47,551 nt of DNA from Bacteroidales bacterium (GTDB lineage Bacteria; Bacteroidota; Bacteroidia; Bacteroidales; Bacteroidaceae): NCBI GenBank assembly GCA_004556745.1, contig SFFY01000017.1, forward strand, positions 1 through 47,551, given 5' to 3'. The notes beneath the pieces are model-generated. The model made no database searches. It had not been told where the DNA came from and was given only the letters and a program-made list of their open reading frames with translations. Both the position numbers and the translations under genes were made by a program. Shown piece after piece: positions 7,130 through 14,778 of the stretch. Within the stretch, counting starts at the first letter, position 1; each line of letters starts with the position of its first letter.

Positions 7130-8977
7130 ATGAAGCACTTGCGATATTTAGCGCAGCAATTCCTGCTGCTTTTGCTGACATTCGTTGCAGCCAAGCCGCT
7201 CTTCTTGCTTTTCAACGGCGGCGCGGCGCATCCCTATGCGTTTGGGGATGTCATTGCCGTGATGTGGCACGGTCTGCCGCTCGACGTAGCCACTACGGGC
7301 TATGCCGTTATTCCCTATTATTTATTATTGTGTATTGGCATTTGGGTGAAACTTCCGCTCAAATGCCTCAATATTTATTACCGCGTAGTCAATACGCTAC
7401 TCGCCGTGCTGCTCGCGCTCATCTTCGTGGCCGACACGGTGCTCTATTCATTCTGGGAGTTCAAACTCGACGGCACGGTGTTCAACTACATCAGCCAGCC
7501 CGGCGGCGCGCTCCAAAGCGTCAGCCCGCTGTATGCCGCTGGTGTGATGACCGCTTTTGCGATAACCGCAGCCGCGTTGTGGGTGGTGTACGACCGTTTC
7601 CGCCCGAAGAAAGCCCTGCCGCGCGAGCGGCGGCGCGTGGTATCTTCCCTGCTCATGCTGCTTTGCGGCGGCCTGATCTTTCTCGGCATTCGCGGCGGCG
7701 TGGGGCGCAGCACGGCAAATGTAGGCATGGTGTATTACAGCACCGACCAATTTCTGAACCACGCTGCCGTCAATTCCGCGTTCAGCCTCCTCTCCACGCT
7801 TTCCGCCGGCAAGGACTACGCTTCCGAGTGCGACTTTTTTGAGGAAGAGGAGCGGGCAAGGCTGTTCGATGCCTTGCAATTCGGCGGTGACGATACCGGC
7901 ACGGACAGTCTGCTCACTACCCGCCGCCCCAATATTATCATGATATTAATGGAAGGCTGCGGCGCAACGTTTGTCGAAAGTCTCGGCGGCGAGCCAGGCG
8001 TTACGCCCTGCCTCAACGCTTTGGCAAAGGAGGGCGTGCTGTTTACGCAGTGCTATGCCAATTCCTTCCGCACCGACCGCGGCACGCTGTGCGCCCTGAG
8101 CGGCTATCCCTCTTTCCCCGATTTCAGTGTGATGAAGCAGCCGCGTCTCAGCCGCCGCCTGCCCTCGATTGCCGCCTCGCTCGTCCGCGCGGGCTACGCC
8201 ACGGAGTTTCTCTACGGCGGCGACATCAATTTCACGAAGATGAAAGGCTATTTGAGCGCCACGGGGTTCGAGACGATTTTGGGCGACACGCATTTCCCGC
8301 TCGAAGTGCGCCGCACGCACGCTTGGGGCGTGACGGACGGCATCGTGCTTGACACGCTCTTCAACCACGTCATCGCGCCTGAGCCCGACGGAAAACCTAA
8401 GTTTACGGTGTGCCTCACGCTGGCGAGCCACGAACCTTGGGCGGTGCCGTTTGAGAAATTCCCCGACAACATGCACACCAATGCCATGGCCTATCTCGAC
8501 GACTGCATCGGCCACTTCGTGCAACAGTTGCGCGGCACGCCCGAGTGGAGCAACACGCTTTTGGTCATTCTCCCCGACCACGGAATCGGTTATCCTGCCG
8601 ACATCACGCCGCCCGACCCGCGCCGCTATCACATTCCCCTCATTTGGGCAGGCGGCGCATTGGCCAAGCCTATGCGTTACGAGAAGGTGTGCAACCAGTC
8701 CGACCTCGCCGCCACGCTCCTTGCGCAGTTGCACCTGCCACACGCCGACTTCCTGTTTAGCCGCAACGTGCTCGCCCCGTCGTACACGCGCCCCACGGCG
8801 TTCCATTCGTGGAGCGAAGGTATCGCGTGCATAGACTCCGCCGGCTGCACCGTGTGGCATTTGGCTTCGGAGCGCGTGATTTGGGACAAGCCCTACCCTT
8901 CCGCTTCCCGCCTCAATGCCGCCAAGGCCTATTGGCAGACGGCTTATGACGAAGTGGGGAAATTAAATAAAGAATGA
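7130..8977 (+). CDS. LTA synthase-like sulfatase-fold phosphotransferase, membrane-bound
   Basis: A 615-residue protein with about five N-terminal transmembrane helices (roughly residues 8-185) and a large extracytoplasmic alkaline-phosphatase/sulfatase-fold domain (about 260-560). Motifs match the LtaS family: NIIMILMEG (metal-binding Glu near 275), NSFRTDRGT (nucleophile Thr near 315) and ILPDHGIGYP (Asp-His near 483-484). Such enzymes transfer phosphoglycerol or phosphoethanolamine from a phospholipid onto a glycan or lipid. In a Gram-negative Bacteroidetes, lipoteichoic acid is not expected, so the acceptor is unknown. It follows a small membrane protein by 10 bases and is followed by an octamer-arm repeat, then an epimerase and a PAP2-like enzyme: together this suggests envelope lipid or glycan head-group modification (inference). 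Confidence 0.87.
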   Translation: MKHLRYLAQQFLLLLLTFVAAKPLFLLFNGGAAHPYAFGDVIAVMWHGLPLDVATTGYAVIPYYLLLCIGIWVKLPLKCLNIYYRVVNTLLAVLLALIFVADTVLYSFWEFKLDGTVFNYISQPGGALQSVSPLYAAGVMTAFAITAAALWVVYDRFRPKKALPRERRRVVSSLLMLLCGGLIFLGIRGGVGRSTANVGMVYYSTDQFLNHAAVNSAFSLLSTLSAGKDYASECDFFEEEERARLFDALQFGGDDTGTDSLLTTRRPNIIMILMEGCGATFVESLGGEPGVTPCLNALAKEGVLFTQCYANSFRTDRGTLCALSGYPSFPDFSVMKQPRLSRRLPSIAASLVRAGYATEFLYGGDINFTKMKGYLSATGFETILGDTHFPLEVRRTHAWGVTDGIVLDTLFNHVIAPEPDGKPKFTVCLTLASHEPWAVPFEKFPDNMHTNAMAYLDDCIGHFVQQLRGTPEWSNTLLVILPDHGIGYPADITPPDPRRYHIPLIWAGGALAKPMRYEKVCNQSDLAATLLAQLHLPHADFLFSRNVLAPSYTRPTAFHSWSEGIACIDSAGCTVWHLASERVIWDKPYPSASRLNAAKAYWQTAYDEVGKLNKE

Positions 8978-9115
8978 TTAGTAAACAAGTAAACGAGTTT
9001 ACGAGTAAACAAGACAGGTTACCATATAAAATATAATTAGCAAAACATTTGGATATTGTAGGCTGCACTACATTTCTGTCTCGTCTACTCGTTTACTTGT
9101 AAACTCGTTTACTAA
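8978..9115. repeat. octamer-arm inverted repeat element, copy 2
   Basis: Begins right after the TGA of the LtaS-like gene. Left arm (to about 9018) has units GTAAACAA, GTAAACGA, GTTTACGA, GTAAACAA ending in GACAGG. Right arm 9073-9115 has CTGTCTCGTCTAC, TCGTTTAC, TTGTAAAC, TCGTTTAC. The spacer resembles that of copy 4 (ACCATATAAAATA versus TCCATATAAAATA). It ends 16 bases before the next ATG. Confidence 0.85.
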
Positions 9116-9131
9116 ATCCACAGAATAAGCG

Positions 9132-10130
9132 ATGCACAATAGCAAGATACTCATCACCGGCGCCAGCGGCTTTATCGGCAGTTTCCTTGTAGAGCGCGCC
9201 CTGGCGGAAGGCATGGACGTTTGGGCGGCCTTGCGCCCGTCCAGCAGCCGCCGCTATCTCGCCGACCCGCGCATTCAGTTTATAGAACTTGATTTCGGTT
9301 CGGAAGAGAAGATGATGCAGGCACTCGCCGCGCACGTGGCGGCGCACGGGGCGTGGCAATATGTAATCCACACCGCCGGTGCCACGAAATGCCGCCGCGA
9401 GACCGATTTTTTCAAAATCAACACCGAGGGCACCGTGCTCTTTGCACAGTCGCTCCTTGCCGCAGGCGCACTGACCGGCCGCTTCGTATTTATCAGCAGC
9501 CTCAGCGTGTGCGGCCCGCTTTGCGAAGACAGCGGCCGCCCCATCTGCGCCGCCGACACACCGCAACCCAATACCGCCTACGGGCGTTCCAAACTCGAAG
9601 CCGAGCAGCGGCTGGCGCAGATTGAAGGACTGGACTACATCGTGCTGCGCCCCACCGGCGTTTACGGCCCGCGCGAGAAGGACTACGCCATGATGGCCGA
9701 CAGCATACGCCGCCACGTGGACTTTTCCGTAGGGTTCAAGCCGCAGGTGCTTACCTTTATCTATGTGAAAGACCTCGTAGCCGCCGCTTTCCTCGCCCTC
9801 ACGCGGGGCATATCGGGCAAGTCCTATTTCCTCACGGATGGCAAGGAATATTCCAGCCGCGACTTCTCACTGCTCATTCAAAAGCGGCTCGGCGTCCGCT
9901 TCGTGCTCCACATCACCGCCCCGCTCTTCGTGCTTTGGCTCGTGAGCCGCGCGACGGAATGGATAGCGGCGCGCCACGGCACGCTCTCCACGCTCAACTC
10001 CGACAAATACCGCATCATGAAGCAGCGCAACTGGCGCTGCGACATCACGCCAGCCGTCGAAGAACTGGGCTATAAGCCCGCCTACGACCTTAGGCGCGGC
10101 GTGGAAGAAACTTTCAGCCCCAAGGCATAA
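9132..10130 (+). CDS. NAD-dependent epimerase/dehydratase (extended SDR)
   Basis: A 332-residue extended short-chain dehydrogenase. The Rossmann nucleotide-binding motif is GASGFIG at residues 10-16, and the catalytic pair is in TAYGRSKLEAEQ (YxxxK). The Ser of SSLSVCGP precedes it as expected. These enzymes use NAD(P) to epimerise, dehydrate or reduce nucleotide sugars, sterols or other alcohols. The C-terminal part has a hydrophobic stretch (HITAPLFVLWLVSRATEW), as in 3-beta-HSD-like and membrane-associated members, which favours a lipid-type or hydrophobic substrate over a nucleotide sugar (inference). It sits between an LtaS-like enzyme and a PAP2/AUR1-like enzyme, which supports a role in lipid head-group or membrane chemistry, but no specific substrate can be assigned. 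Confidence 0.88.
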   Translation: MHNSKILITGASGFIGSFLVERALAEGMDVWAALRPSSSRRYLADPRIQFIELDFGSEEKMMQALAAHVAAHGAWQYVIHTAGATKCRRETDFFKINTEGTVLFAQSLLAAGALTGRFVFISSLSVCGPLCEDSGRPICAADTPQPNTAYGRSKLEAEQRLAQIEGLDYIVLRPTGVYGPREKDYAMMADSIRRHVDFSVGFKPQVLTFIYVKDLVAAAFLALTRGISGKSYFLTDGKEYSSRDFSLLIQKRLGVRFVLHITAPLFVLWLVSRATEWIAARHGTLSTLNSDKYRIMKQRNWRCDITPAVEELGYKPAYDLRRGVEETFSPKA

Positions 10131-10176
10131 GCCTCTAATTTCATCGGATTCTATCAGATAATATATAATATAATCA

Positions 10177-11193
10177 ATGGCAGAACATATCGGAAATATG
10201 GAAAAACGCCCCGGGCTTTTGGCCATCGAATGGGTCACGCTGATCTACACGCTCTTCACCGCCGTCCTCGTGCTGCTGCTCTGGCACGAGTTTCGCGACC
10301 CCTGGCAACTCCTCACGGGGCGCGCCTTCGTGGTCGGCGGCATGGCGCTGCTCTTCGGTTTCCACCGCCTGCGCCCCAATCGCTACACGCTCTTCCTACG
10401 CAATCTGTACCCGCTCACGCTCTTGGGCTACTGGTATCCCGACACGTACGAATTTTGCCAAATCTTCCCCAACCTCGACCACGTGTTCGCCGCCGCCGAT
10501 GCCGCCCTCTTCGGCTGCCAGCCCTCGTTGGAGATGAGCAGCTGGCTGTCGGGTAAGGTGTGGAGCGAATTGTTCCATCTCGGCTATTTCTCCTACTATC
10601 CGCTCATTGCCCTCGCCGTGCTCTCGCCGCTATGTAGGGGCGTATTGCATACGCCCGCCCCCGAACGGGAAAGGCTGGCCGAAAACCGCAGCGAATTTGA
10701 GCGCAGCGCGTTCATCGTGCTCACGGCATTTTTTCTTTATTATCTCATTTACCTTTTCCTGCCCGTTGCCGGCCCGCAATATTATTTCCACGCCGTAGGC
10801 GAGGATATTATCAACGCCAGCCACTTCCCGCAGTTGGGCGATTACTTCCGCTATCATACGGAACTGGCTGCCTCGCCCGGTCCCGACGGTTTCTTCCGTT
10901 CGCTGGTAGAAGGCACGCAGCAGTCGGGCGAACGCCCCACGGCGGCTTTCCCCTCTTCCCACGTAGGCATGAGCACGGTGCTGCTCTTCCTTCTGTGGCG
11001 CACAGGCAGGCCGCTCTTCTGGTGCGCCCTGCCATTCTACGTGTTCCTCTGCGGCGCAACGGTGTACATTGAGGCGCACTACCTCATCGACGTATTCGGC
11101 GGCTGGGTATCTGCCGTTATCTTCTACCTCGTTTGCAGCAAACTCTGGCTGCGCGTGGCTCACCTCGGACATAGGTCATTATCAACTTTTTAG
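10177..11193 (+). CDS. PAP2-superfamily membrane lipid enzyme, AUR1/inositol-phosphorylceramide synthase-like
   Basis: A 338-residue protein with about six membrane segments. The C-terminal motifs AAFPSSHVGMS and EAHYLIDVFGGW match the C2/C3 motifs of the PAP2_3 group, which includes the fungal AUR1 inositol-phosphorylceramide synthase; the two His and the Asp are the expected catalytic triad. Members transfer phospho-head-groups onto, or remove phosphate from, membrane lipids. Bacteroidetes make sphingolipids, so a ceramide or phosphatidic-acid type substrate is plausible but not shown. The loop around residues 153-161 (CRGVLHTPA) is encoded by a copy of the GTAGGGGCG palindrome, so the repeat has entered the gene without breaking it. 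The TAG stop is the first unit of the next octamer-arm repeat. Confidence 0.85.
   Translation: MAEHIGNMEKRPGLLAIEWVTLIYTLFTAVLVLLLWHEFRDPWQLLTGRAFVVGGMALLFGFHRLRPNRYTLFLRNLYPLTLLGYWYPDTYEFCQIFPNLDHVFAAADAALFGCQPSLEMSSWLSGKVWSELFHLGYFSYYPLIALAVLSPLCRGVLHTPAPERERLAENRSEFERSAFIVLTAFFLYYLIYLFLPVAGPQYYFHAVGEDIINASHFPQLGDYFRYHTELAASPGPDGFFRSLVEGTQQSGERPTAAFPSSHVGMSTVLLFLLWRTGRPLFWCALPFYVFLCGATVYIEAHYLIDVFGGWVSAVIFYLVCSKLWLRVAHLGHRSLSTF
10634..10657. repeat. GTAGGGGCG palindromic repeat inside a coding sequence
   Basis: GTAGGGGCGTATT followed by GCATACGCCCG. The centre differs from the other copies (TATTGCATA in place of TTTTGCAAA), and the change is matched on both sides so the palindrome stays perfect. 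It lies in frame in the PAP2 gene and encodes part of a loop between predicted membrane segments. Confidence 0.8.
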
Positions 11194-11330
11194 TAAACCA
11201 GTAAACCAGTAAACCAGTAAACCAGTAAACGAGTAAACAAGTAAACAAGACATGTTACTCATATATAATATATACAGCAAGACAAATCTGTCTCGTCTAC
11301 TTGTTTACTCGTAAACTCGTCTACTAATAA
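11191..11330. repeat. octamer-arm inverted repeat element, copy 3
   Basis: Left arm 11191-11251 is the longest in the window: seven or more units of CAGTAAAC, GAGTAAAC and AAGTAAAC type ending in AAGACA. Right arm runs from about 11287 to 11330. The spacer contains ATATATAATATATA and ends with GCAAGACAAATCTG, shared with copy 4. The first three bases of the left arm are the TAG stop codon of the PAP2 gene. Confidence 0.87.
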
Positions 11331-11355
11331 ATCAACACTAAAATAATCCCCGTTT

Positions 11356-12747
11356 ATGAAAAAAATCCTTTTCACCCTCCTTGCCCTGCTTTCCGTGGGC
11401 CACGCCTCTGCGCAAAGCGGCGGCATCTCCCCTGAAATGCTCAGCGAAATCCGCAAAGCCTGTCCCGCCACCGCCGAGACGCGTGCCCTGCGTAACGCCC
11501 TTGCCGGCACGAGCATCAACCAGCTCGCGCTCGCGGCTGAAAACCCCGCGCTTACCGACACGTACTTTTCCAACGAAGTGCCCTCGAAAGGCGTGACCGA
11601 CCAAAAGTCGTCGGGCCGCTGCTGGCTCTTCACGGGCCTCAACGTATTCCGAGCCCGCATGATTAAGAAATACGAACTCGGCAAGTTCGAATTTTCGCAG
11701 AGTTATTGCTTCTTCTACGACCAACTTGAAAAGGCCAACCTCTTCCTGCAAGCCACGATCGACAATGCCAAGAAGCCTATGGACGACAAGACGGTGGAAT
11801 GGCTCTTCAAAAACCCGCTCTCCGACGGCGGCACCTTCTGCGGCGTGCAGGACGTAGTGACCAAATACGGCCTTGTGCCTGCCGAAGTGATGCCTGAAAG
11901 CTTCGCCGCCAACAACACCTCGCGCATGAGTGACCTCATCGCCCTCAAACTGCGCGAATACGGCCTCGCGCTCCGCGCCGCCGTGGCGAAAGGCGAGAAA
12001 CCCGCCGCCCTGCAAAAGCGCAAGACAGAAATGCTCGCCACCGTGTACCGCATGCTCACCATTTGCCTCGGCACGCCGCCCTCAGAGTTCACGTGGACAC
12101 GCAAGGACGCATCGGGCAAACCCGTAGAGACCAAAACCTACACGCCGCTCTCGTTCTACGAAACCTACGTTGGCGACGACTTGAAGAACAACTACATCAT
12201 GGTGATGAACGACCCCTCGCGCCCCTACCACAAGACCTACACCATCGAGTATGACCGCCACTCTTACGACGGCTGCCAGTGGACGTACGTCAACCTCCCC
12301 ATGGACGAAATCAAGCCCCTCGCCATCGCCTCCATCAAGGACAGCACGATGCTCTATTTCTCTTGCGACGTGGGCAAATGCTACAACTCCAAGACGGGCA
12401 TTCTCTCGCTCGGCAACTACAACTACGCCGACCTCTTCGGCACGGACTTCCCGATGAACAAGGCCGACCGCATCCGCACCTTTGCCTCCGCCTCTTCCCA
12501 CGCCATGACGCTCATGGCCGTCGACCTTGATGCCGAGGGCAAACCAACGAAGTGGAAGGTGGAAAATTCTTGGGGGCCGTCCGCCGGTTATCAGGGACAC
12601 ATCATCATGACCGACGAGTGGTTCGACGAATATATGTTCCGCCTCGTGGTGGACAAGAAATACGTGCCCGCCTCCGTGCTCGACCTCTTGAAGCAGAAGC
12701 CCACAGTACTCCCCGCTTGGGACCCGCTCTTTGCGGAGGATAAATAA
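11356..12747 (+). CDS. secreted C1B-family cysteine aminopeptidase (bleomycin hydrolase-like)
   Basis: A 463-residue papain-fold peptidase of the PepC/bleomycin hydrolase family. A signal peptide is clear (MKKILFTLLALLSVG, cleavage after about AQS at residue 20). Catalytic residues are visible: C89 in QKSSGRCWLF, H382 in SSHAMTLMAV and N404 in VENSWG, with an upstream Gln for the oxyanion hole in TDQKSSG. Cytoplasmic PepC forms a hexameric aminopeptidase; this exported form is common in Bacteroidetes and probably works in the periplasm on imported peptides. The start at 11356 lies 25 bases after an octamer-arm repeat. The LOG-family gene follows 14 bases after the stop, so the two are likely co-transcribed. 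Confident on family, less so on physiological substrate. Confidence 0.93.
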   Translation: MKKILFTLLALLSVGHASAQSGGISPEMLSEIRKACPATAETRALRNALAGTSINQLALAAENPALTDTYFSNEVPSKGVTDQKSSGRCWLFTGLNVFRARMIKKYELGKFEFSQSYCFFYDQLEKANLFLQATIDNAKKPMDDKTVEWLFKNPLSDGGTFCGVQDVVTKYGLVPAEVMPESFAANNTSRMSDLIALKLREYGLALRAAVAKGEKPAALQKRKTEMLATVYRMLTICLGTPPSEFTWTRKDASGKPVETKTYTPLSFYETYVGDDLKNNYIMVMNDPSRPYHKTYTIEYDRHSYDGCQWTYVNLPMDEIKPLAIASIKDSTMLYFSCDVGKCYNSKTGILSLGNYNYADLFGTDFPMNKADRIRTFASASSHAMTLMAVDLDAEGKPTKWKVENSWGPSAGYQGHIIMTDEWFDEYMFRLVVDKKYVPASVLDLLKQKPTVLPAWDPLFAEDK

Positions 12748-12761
12748 TAAAAACAAAAGCC

Positions 12762-13295
12762 ATGCAAAAAATCGGCGTATATCTATCTTCTAAATCCGAC
12801 GTACCTGCCGCCTACCGCAAGGCAGCGGAAGACGTGGGCGCATGGCTGGGGCGCACAGGGCGCACGCTGGTCTACGGCGGCGCACGCAAGGGCATGATGG
12901 AAGTATTGGCGCAAGCGGCGCACGACGGCGGCGCACGCATCTACGGTGTAGTGCCCGACATTCTCTACCGGCGCAACCTTGTAAGCGACCTCCTGGACGT
13001 GACGTTCCGCTGCGCCGACCTGCACGACCGCAAGGCCATCATGATGCGCGAGAGCGATGCCCTCGTGGTGCTGCCCGGCGGCATCGGCACGCTCGACGAA
13101 CTCTTCACCGCCCTCGCCACCGCCACCATTGGCATCGGCCGCCTGCCCGTCGTGCTCTACAACGCCGGCGGTTGTTGGGACAGCCTGCTCGAAACGCTCG
13201 ACCGCCTGAAAGCCGACGGACTTATCTCCGAAGACTTCGCAGAACTCTTCACCGTGACCGACAATATCGAAGGATTGGAAAGTGCGTTGGCATAG
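12762..13295 (+). CDS. LOG-family nucleotide phosphoribohydrolase (TIGR00730)
   Basis: A 177-residue Rossmann-like protein with the lysine-decarboxylase/LOG signature: PGGIGTLDE at residues 105-113, and LHDRKAIMM (around 87-95), equivalent to the conserved xxRK motif. YGGARKGMM near residue 38 is the nucleotide-binding loop. LOG proteins cleave the N-glycosidic bond of nucleoside monophosphates, releasing ribose 5-phosphate; older annotation as lysine decarboxylase is wrong. In bacteria the usual role is nucleotide salvage or clean-up. It sits 14 bases after the peptidase gene and is followed by a strong terminator hairpin at 13341, so it ends the operon. Length is typical of the family. Confidence 0.92.
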   Translation: MQKIGVYLSSKSDVPAAYRKAAEDVGAWLGRTGRTLVYGGARKGMMEVLAQAAHDGGARIYGVVPDILYRRNLVSDLLDVTFRCADLHDRKAIMMRESDALVVLPGGIGTLDELFTALATATIGIGRLPVVLYNAGGCWDSLLETLDRLKADGLISEDFAELFTVTDNIEGLESALA

Positions 13296-13340
13296 CCGCG
13301 TCTATCTGCCACGCCATTATCACTCCACACCGTCTATACT

Positions 13341-13381
13341 ATCTCGGGAGAAATTTTCATTTCTTCCGAGATATTTTTTTT
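13341..13381 (+). terminator. rho-independent terminator after the LOG gene
   Basis: Stem ATCTCGGGAGAAAT (13341-13354) with ATTTCTTCCGAGAT (13359-13372), loop TTTC, one internal mismatch, followed by a run of eight T. It lies 45 bases after the LOG stop codon. The sequence CCGAGATATTTTTT recurs beside the 21-bp arrays, so the hairpin may belong to that element. Confidence 0.85.
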
Positions 13382-13407
13382 GCGCCCCTTTATAATTTTC
13401 ATGCCAA

Positions 13408-13564
13408 CGGATAAAATCTTTATTCAAAACTTTTGAATACATGTTCAGCACTTTTGAATATGTGTTCAACACTGCTGAATATATGTTCAACACTGTTGAA
13501 TAAAAACTTTCACGGAGAAAATATAAACTTTCAGGCACGCCGTAAAAACTATCAAGGGGGAGAG
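13408..13564. repeat. 21-bp-period palindrome array, class A, copy 1
   Basis: Four 15-base palindromes at 13423, 13444, 13465 and 13486: TTCAAAACTTTTGAA, TTCAGCACTTTTGAA, TTCAACACTGCTGAA, TTCAACACTGTTGAA. Starts are exactly 21 bases apart, with spacers TACATG, TATGTG, TATATG. Both flanks are shared with the inverted copy at 45936-46094: GGATAAA before the array, and AAAAACT, CGGAG, TCAGGCACGCCGTAAAAACT and CAAGGGG after it. The whole unit of about 155 bases is therefore a dispersed element. Open frames through it have a 7-codon repeat only because 21 is a multiple of three. Confidence 0.9.
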
Positions 13565-13606
13565 GAAACGCTTTTGGGCATGAAAGAGCAAAATAAAAAG
13601 GGAAGA

Positions 13607-13638
13607 TTTGGAGCAATGAGGGGAAATACCTAATTTTG
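13607..13638 (+). promoter_or_regulatory. complete Bacteroidetes promoter
   Basis: TTTG (13607-13610), 20 bases, TAATTTTG (13631-13638). This matches both elements of the Bacteroidetes consensus at ideal spacing. It would start transcription near 13645 and give the DUF4468-like gene at 13794 a leader of about 150 bases. No gene lies in that leader. Confidence 0.75.
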
Positions 13639-13793
13639 TTGCGATTTCCTAACATGTCTTAGCAAGGAAACGGCTTTTGTGTAAACAAGGTCATTCCCGA
13701 AAGCTAAGAAAATCCACGCAGAAATGATTCTTCATACAATTGACATTATGGATTCCGCTCCCCACAAAATAATAATAAATTTAGCAATTTAAT

Positions 13794-14336
13794 ATGAAGC
13801 GATTTACCCTATTAACGATTTTCTCTACCATGTCCCTTCTGCTTTTAGCGCAAAATAACATAAAGGGAATAATGAAAGATAGTGTTGTGATTGTTGAAGG
13901 AGTCTCTTCAGACGAAATATATAACTCTATCATAGCTTGGACTAAAAATCTTGGTCAAACAGTTCGGGACCATGATATAATAGACATCAGAAACGTAGGT
14001 CAACATAACTTACAAGGCAAGTTTACAACTAATATGTCGTTTTCTGGGGCTAAGTGGGTAGGTTTTAGTGGTCCTCTTTCGTGGTCTTGGGACATTCGGG
14101 TGAAAGAGGGTAAATTTCGAATACGGATGTATGACTATTTTTTAGACAATCCTTATATAGACGGTCACATATATACTGACATTCCCGAAGGGAGTGGTTT
14201 GATTCAACGAAAAGGTTATCCACATATTTACCCTATTATTTGGGAGTATATTGATGACACATTCAAGGCCTTAGTATATGGACTACATGAAGCCATTCTA
14301 AATGACAAAAAAGTTTTTGGAGATGATGATTGGTAA
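13794..14336 (+). CDS. exported DUF4468-like protein
   Basis: A 180-residue protein with an N-terminal signal peptide (MKRFTLLTIFSTMSLLLLAQ). The rest resembles the DUF4468 family (TBP-like fold) of Bacteroidetes: VEGVSSDEIYNSIIAWTKN near the start, then DIIDIRNVGQHNLQGKFT, then WDIRVKEGKFRIRMYDY. Function of that family is unknown; members are periplasmic or surface proteins. The gene is much more AT-rich than its neighbours and uses AT-ending codons, which suggests recent acquisition or an accessory gene. It has its own promoter at 13607 and stands alone, with a terminator hairpin 200 bases beyond its stop. The family call is from pattern memory and moderately sure. Confidence 0.65.
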   Translation: MKRFTLLTIFSTMSLLLLAQNNIKGIMKDSVVIVEGVSSDEIYNSIIAWTKNLGQTVRDHDIIDIRNVGQHNLQGKFTTNMSFSGAKWVGFSGPLSWSWDIRVKEGKFRIRMYDYFLDNPYIDGHIYTDIPEGSGLIQRKGYPHIYPIIWEYIDDTFKALVYGLHEAILNDKKVFGDDDW

Positions 14337-14538
14337 AATATCATGTCTTAATTATCAACAGAAAAACTTACAAAACAAGAAAGGTGCATCACCCATCTCT
14401 TTTTTGCAACATATAAGATTGGAGATATTCACAATGTTTTAAGAAACAATCACCAAAAACGACTGACTTTGAACAAATCTGTGTAATGGGCCAAAGGACA
14501 TATTAGAGCAAATAGTGCATTTAAGCGTTAACCAAACG

Positions 14539-14591
14539 CAAAAAAAAACGCCGCCGACAATACTGCAACGTATAGTCGGCGGCGAAATTTT
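14539..14591. terminator. bidirectional terminator hairpin
   Basis: Stem CGCCGCCGAC (14549-14558) with GTCGGCGGCG (14575-14584); an inner ATAC/GTAT pair extends it after one A-A mismatch. It is preceded by a run of A and followed by AAATTTTTT, so it can stop transcription in both directions. The region 14337-14778 is AT-rich and contains nothing else that I can call a gene. Confidence 0.8.
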
Positions 14592-14705
14592 TTGACGTAT
14601 TCCATTAACAGATTTGACGATTATCAAGCAATAGGTTTAATTGTGCTTGACGTTCGTTATGATAAAGTCTATTCCATTAGCTGTTCATCTGTTTCACTCC
14701 AAGCA

Positions 14706-14731
14706 AAAAAGTGAGACGCGTCTCACTTTTT
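14706..14731. terminator. perfect palindromic bidirectional terminator
   Basis: AAAAAGTGAGACG with CGTCTCACTTTTT: a 26-base perfect palindrome with T-runs on both strands. It lies 47 bases beyond the stop of the minus-strand CotH gene and is the likely terminator for it. Confidence 0.82.
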
Positions 14732-14778
14732 GATAAAGTTTGGCATAATGCCCGCAATGCAGAAGCAGGGCGGCGCAT

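Noticed and set aside
13320..13655. Open frames through the class A arrays with a 7-residue repeat (YSTVLN type), on the minus strand here and on the plus strand at 45962-46210
   Set aside because: The repeat in the peptide follows from the 21-bp DNA period, and the conserved signal is the palindrome and flanks on the DNA level. No start context or promoter fits, and the peptides have no family.
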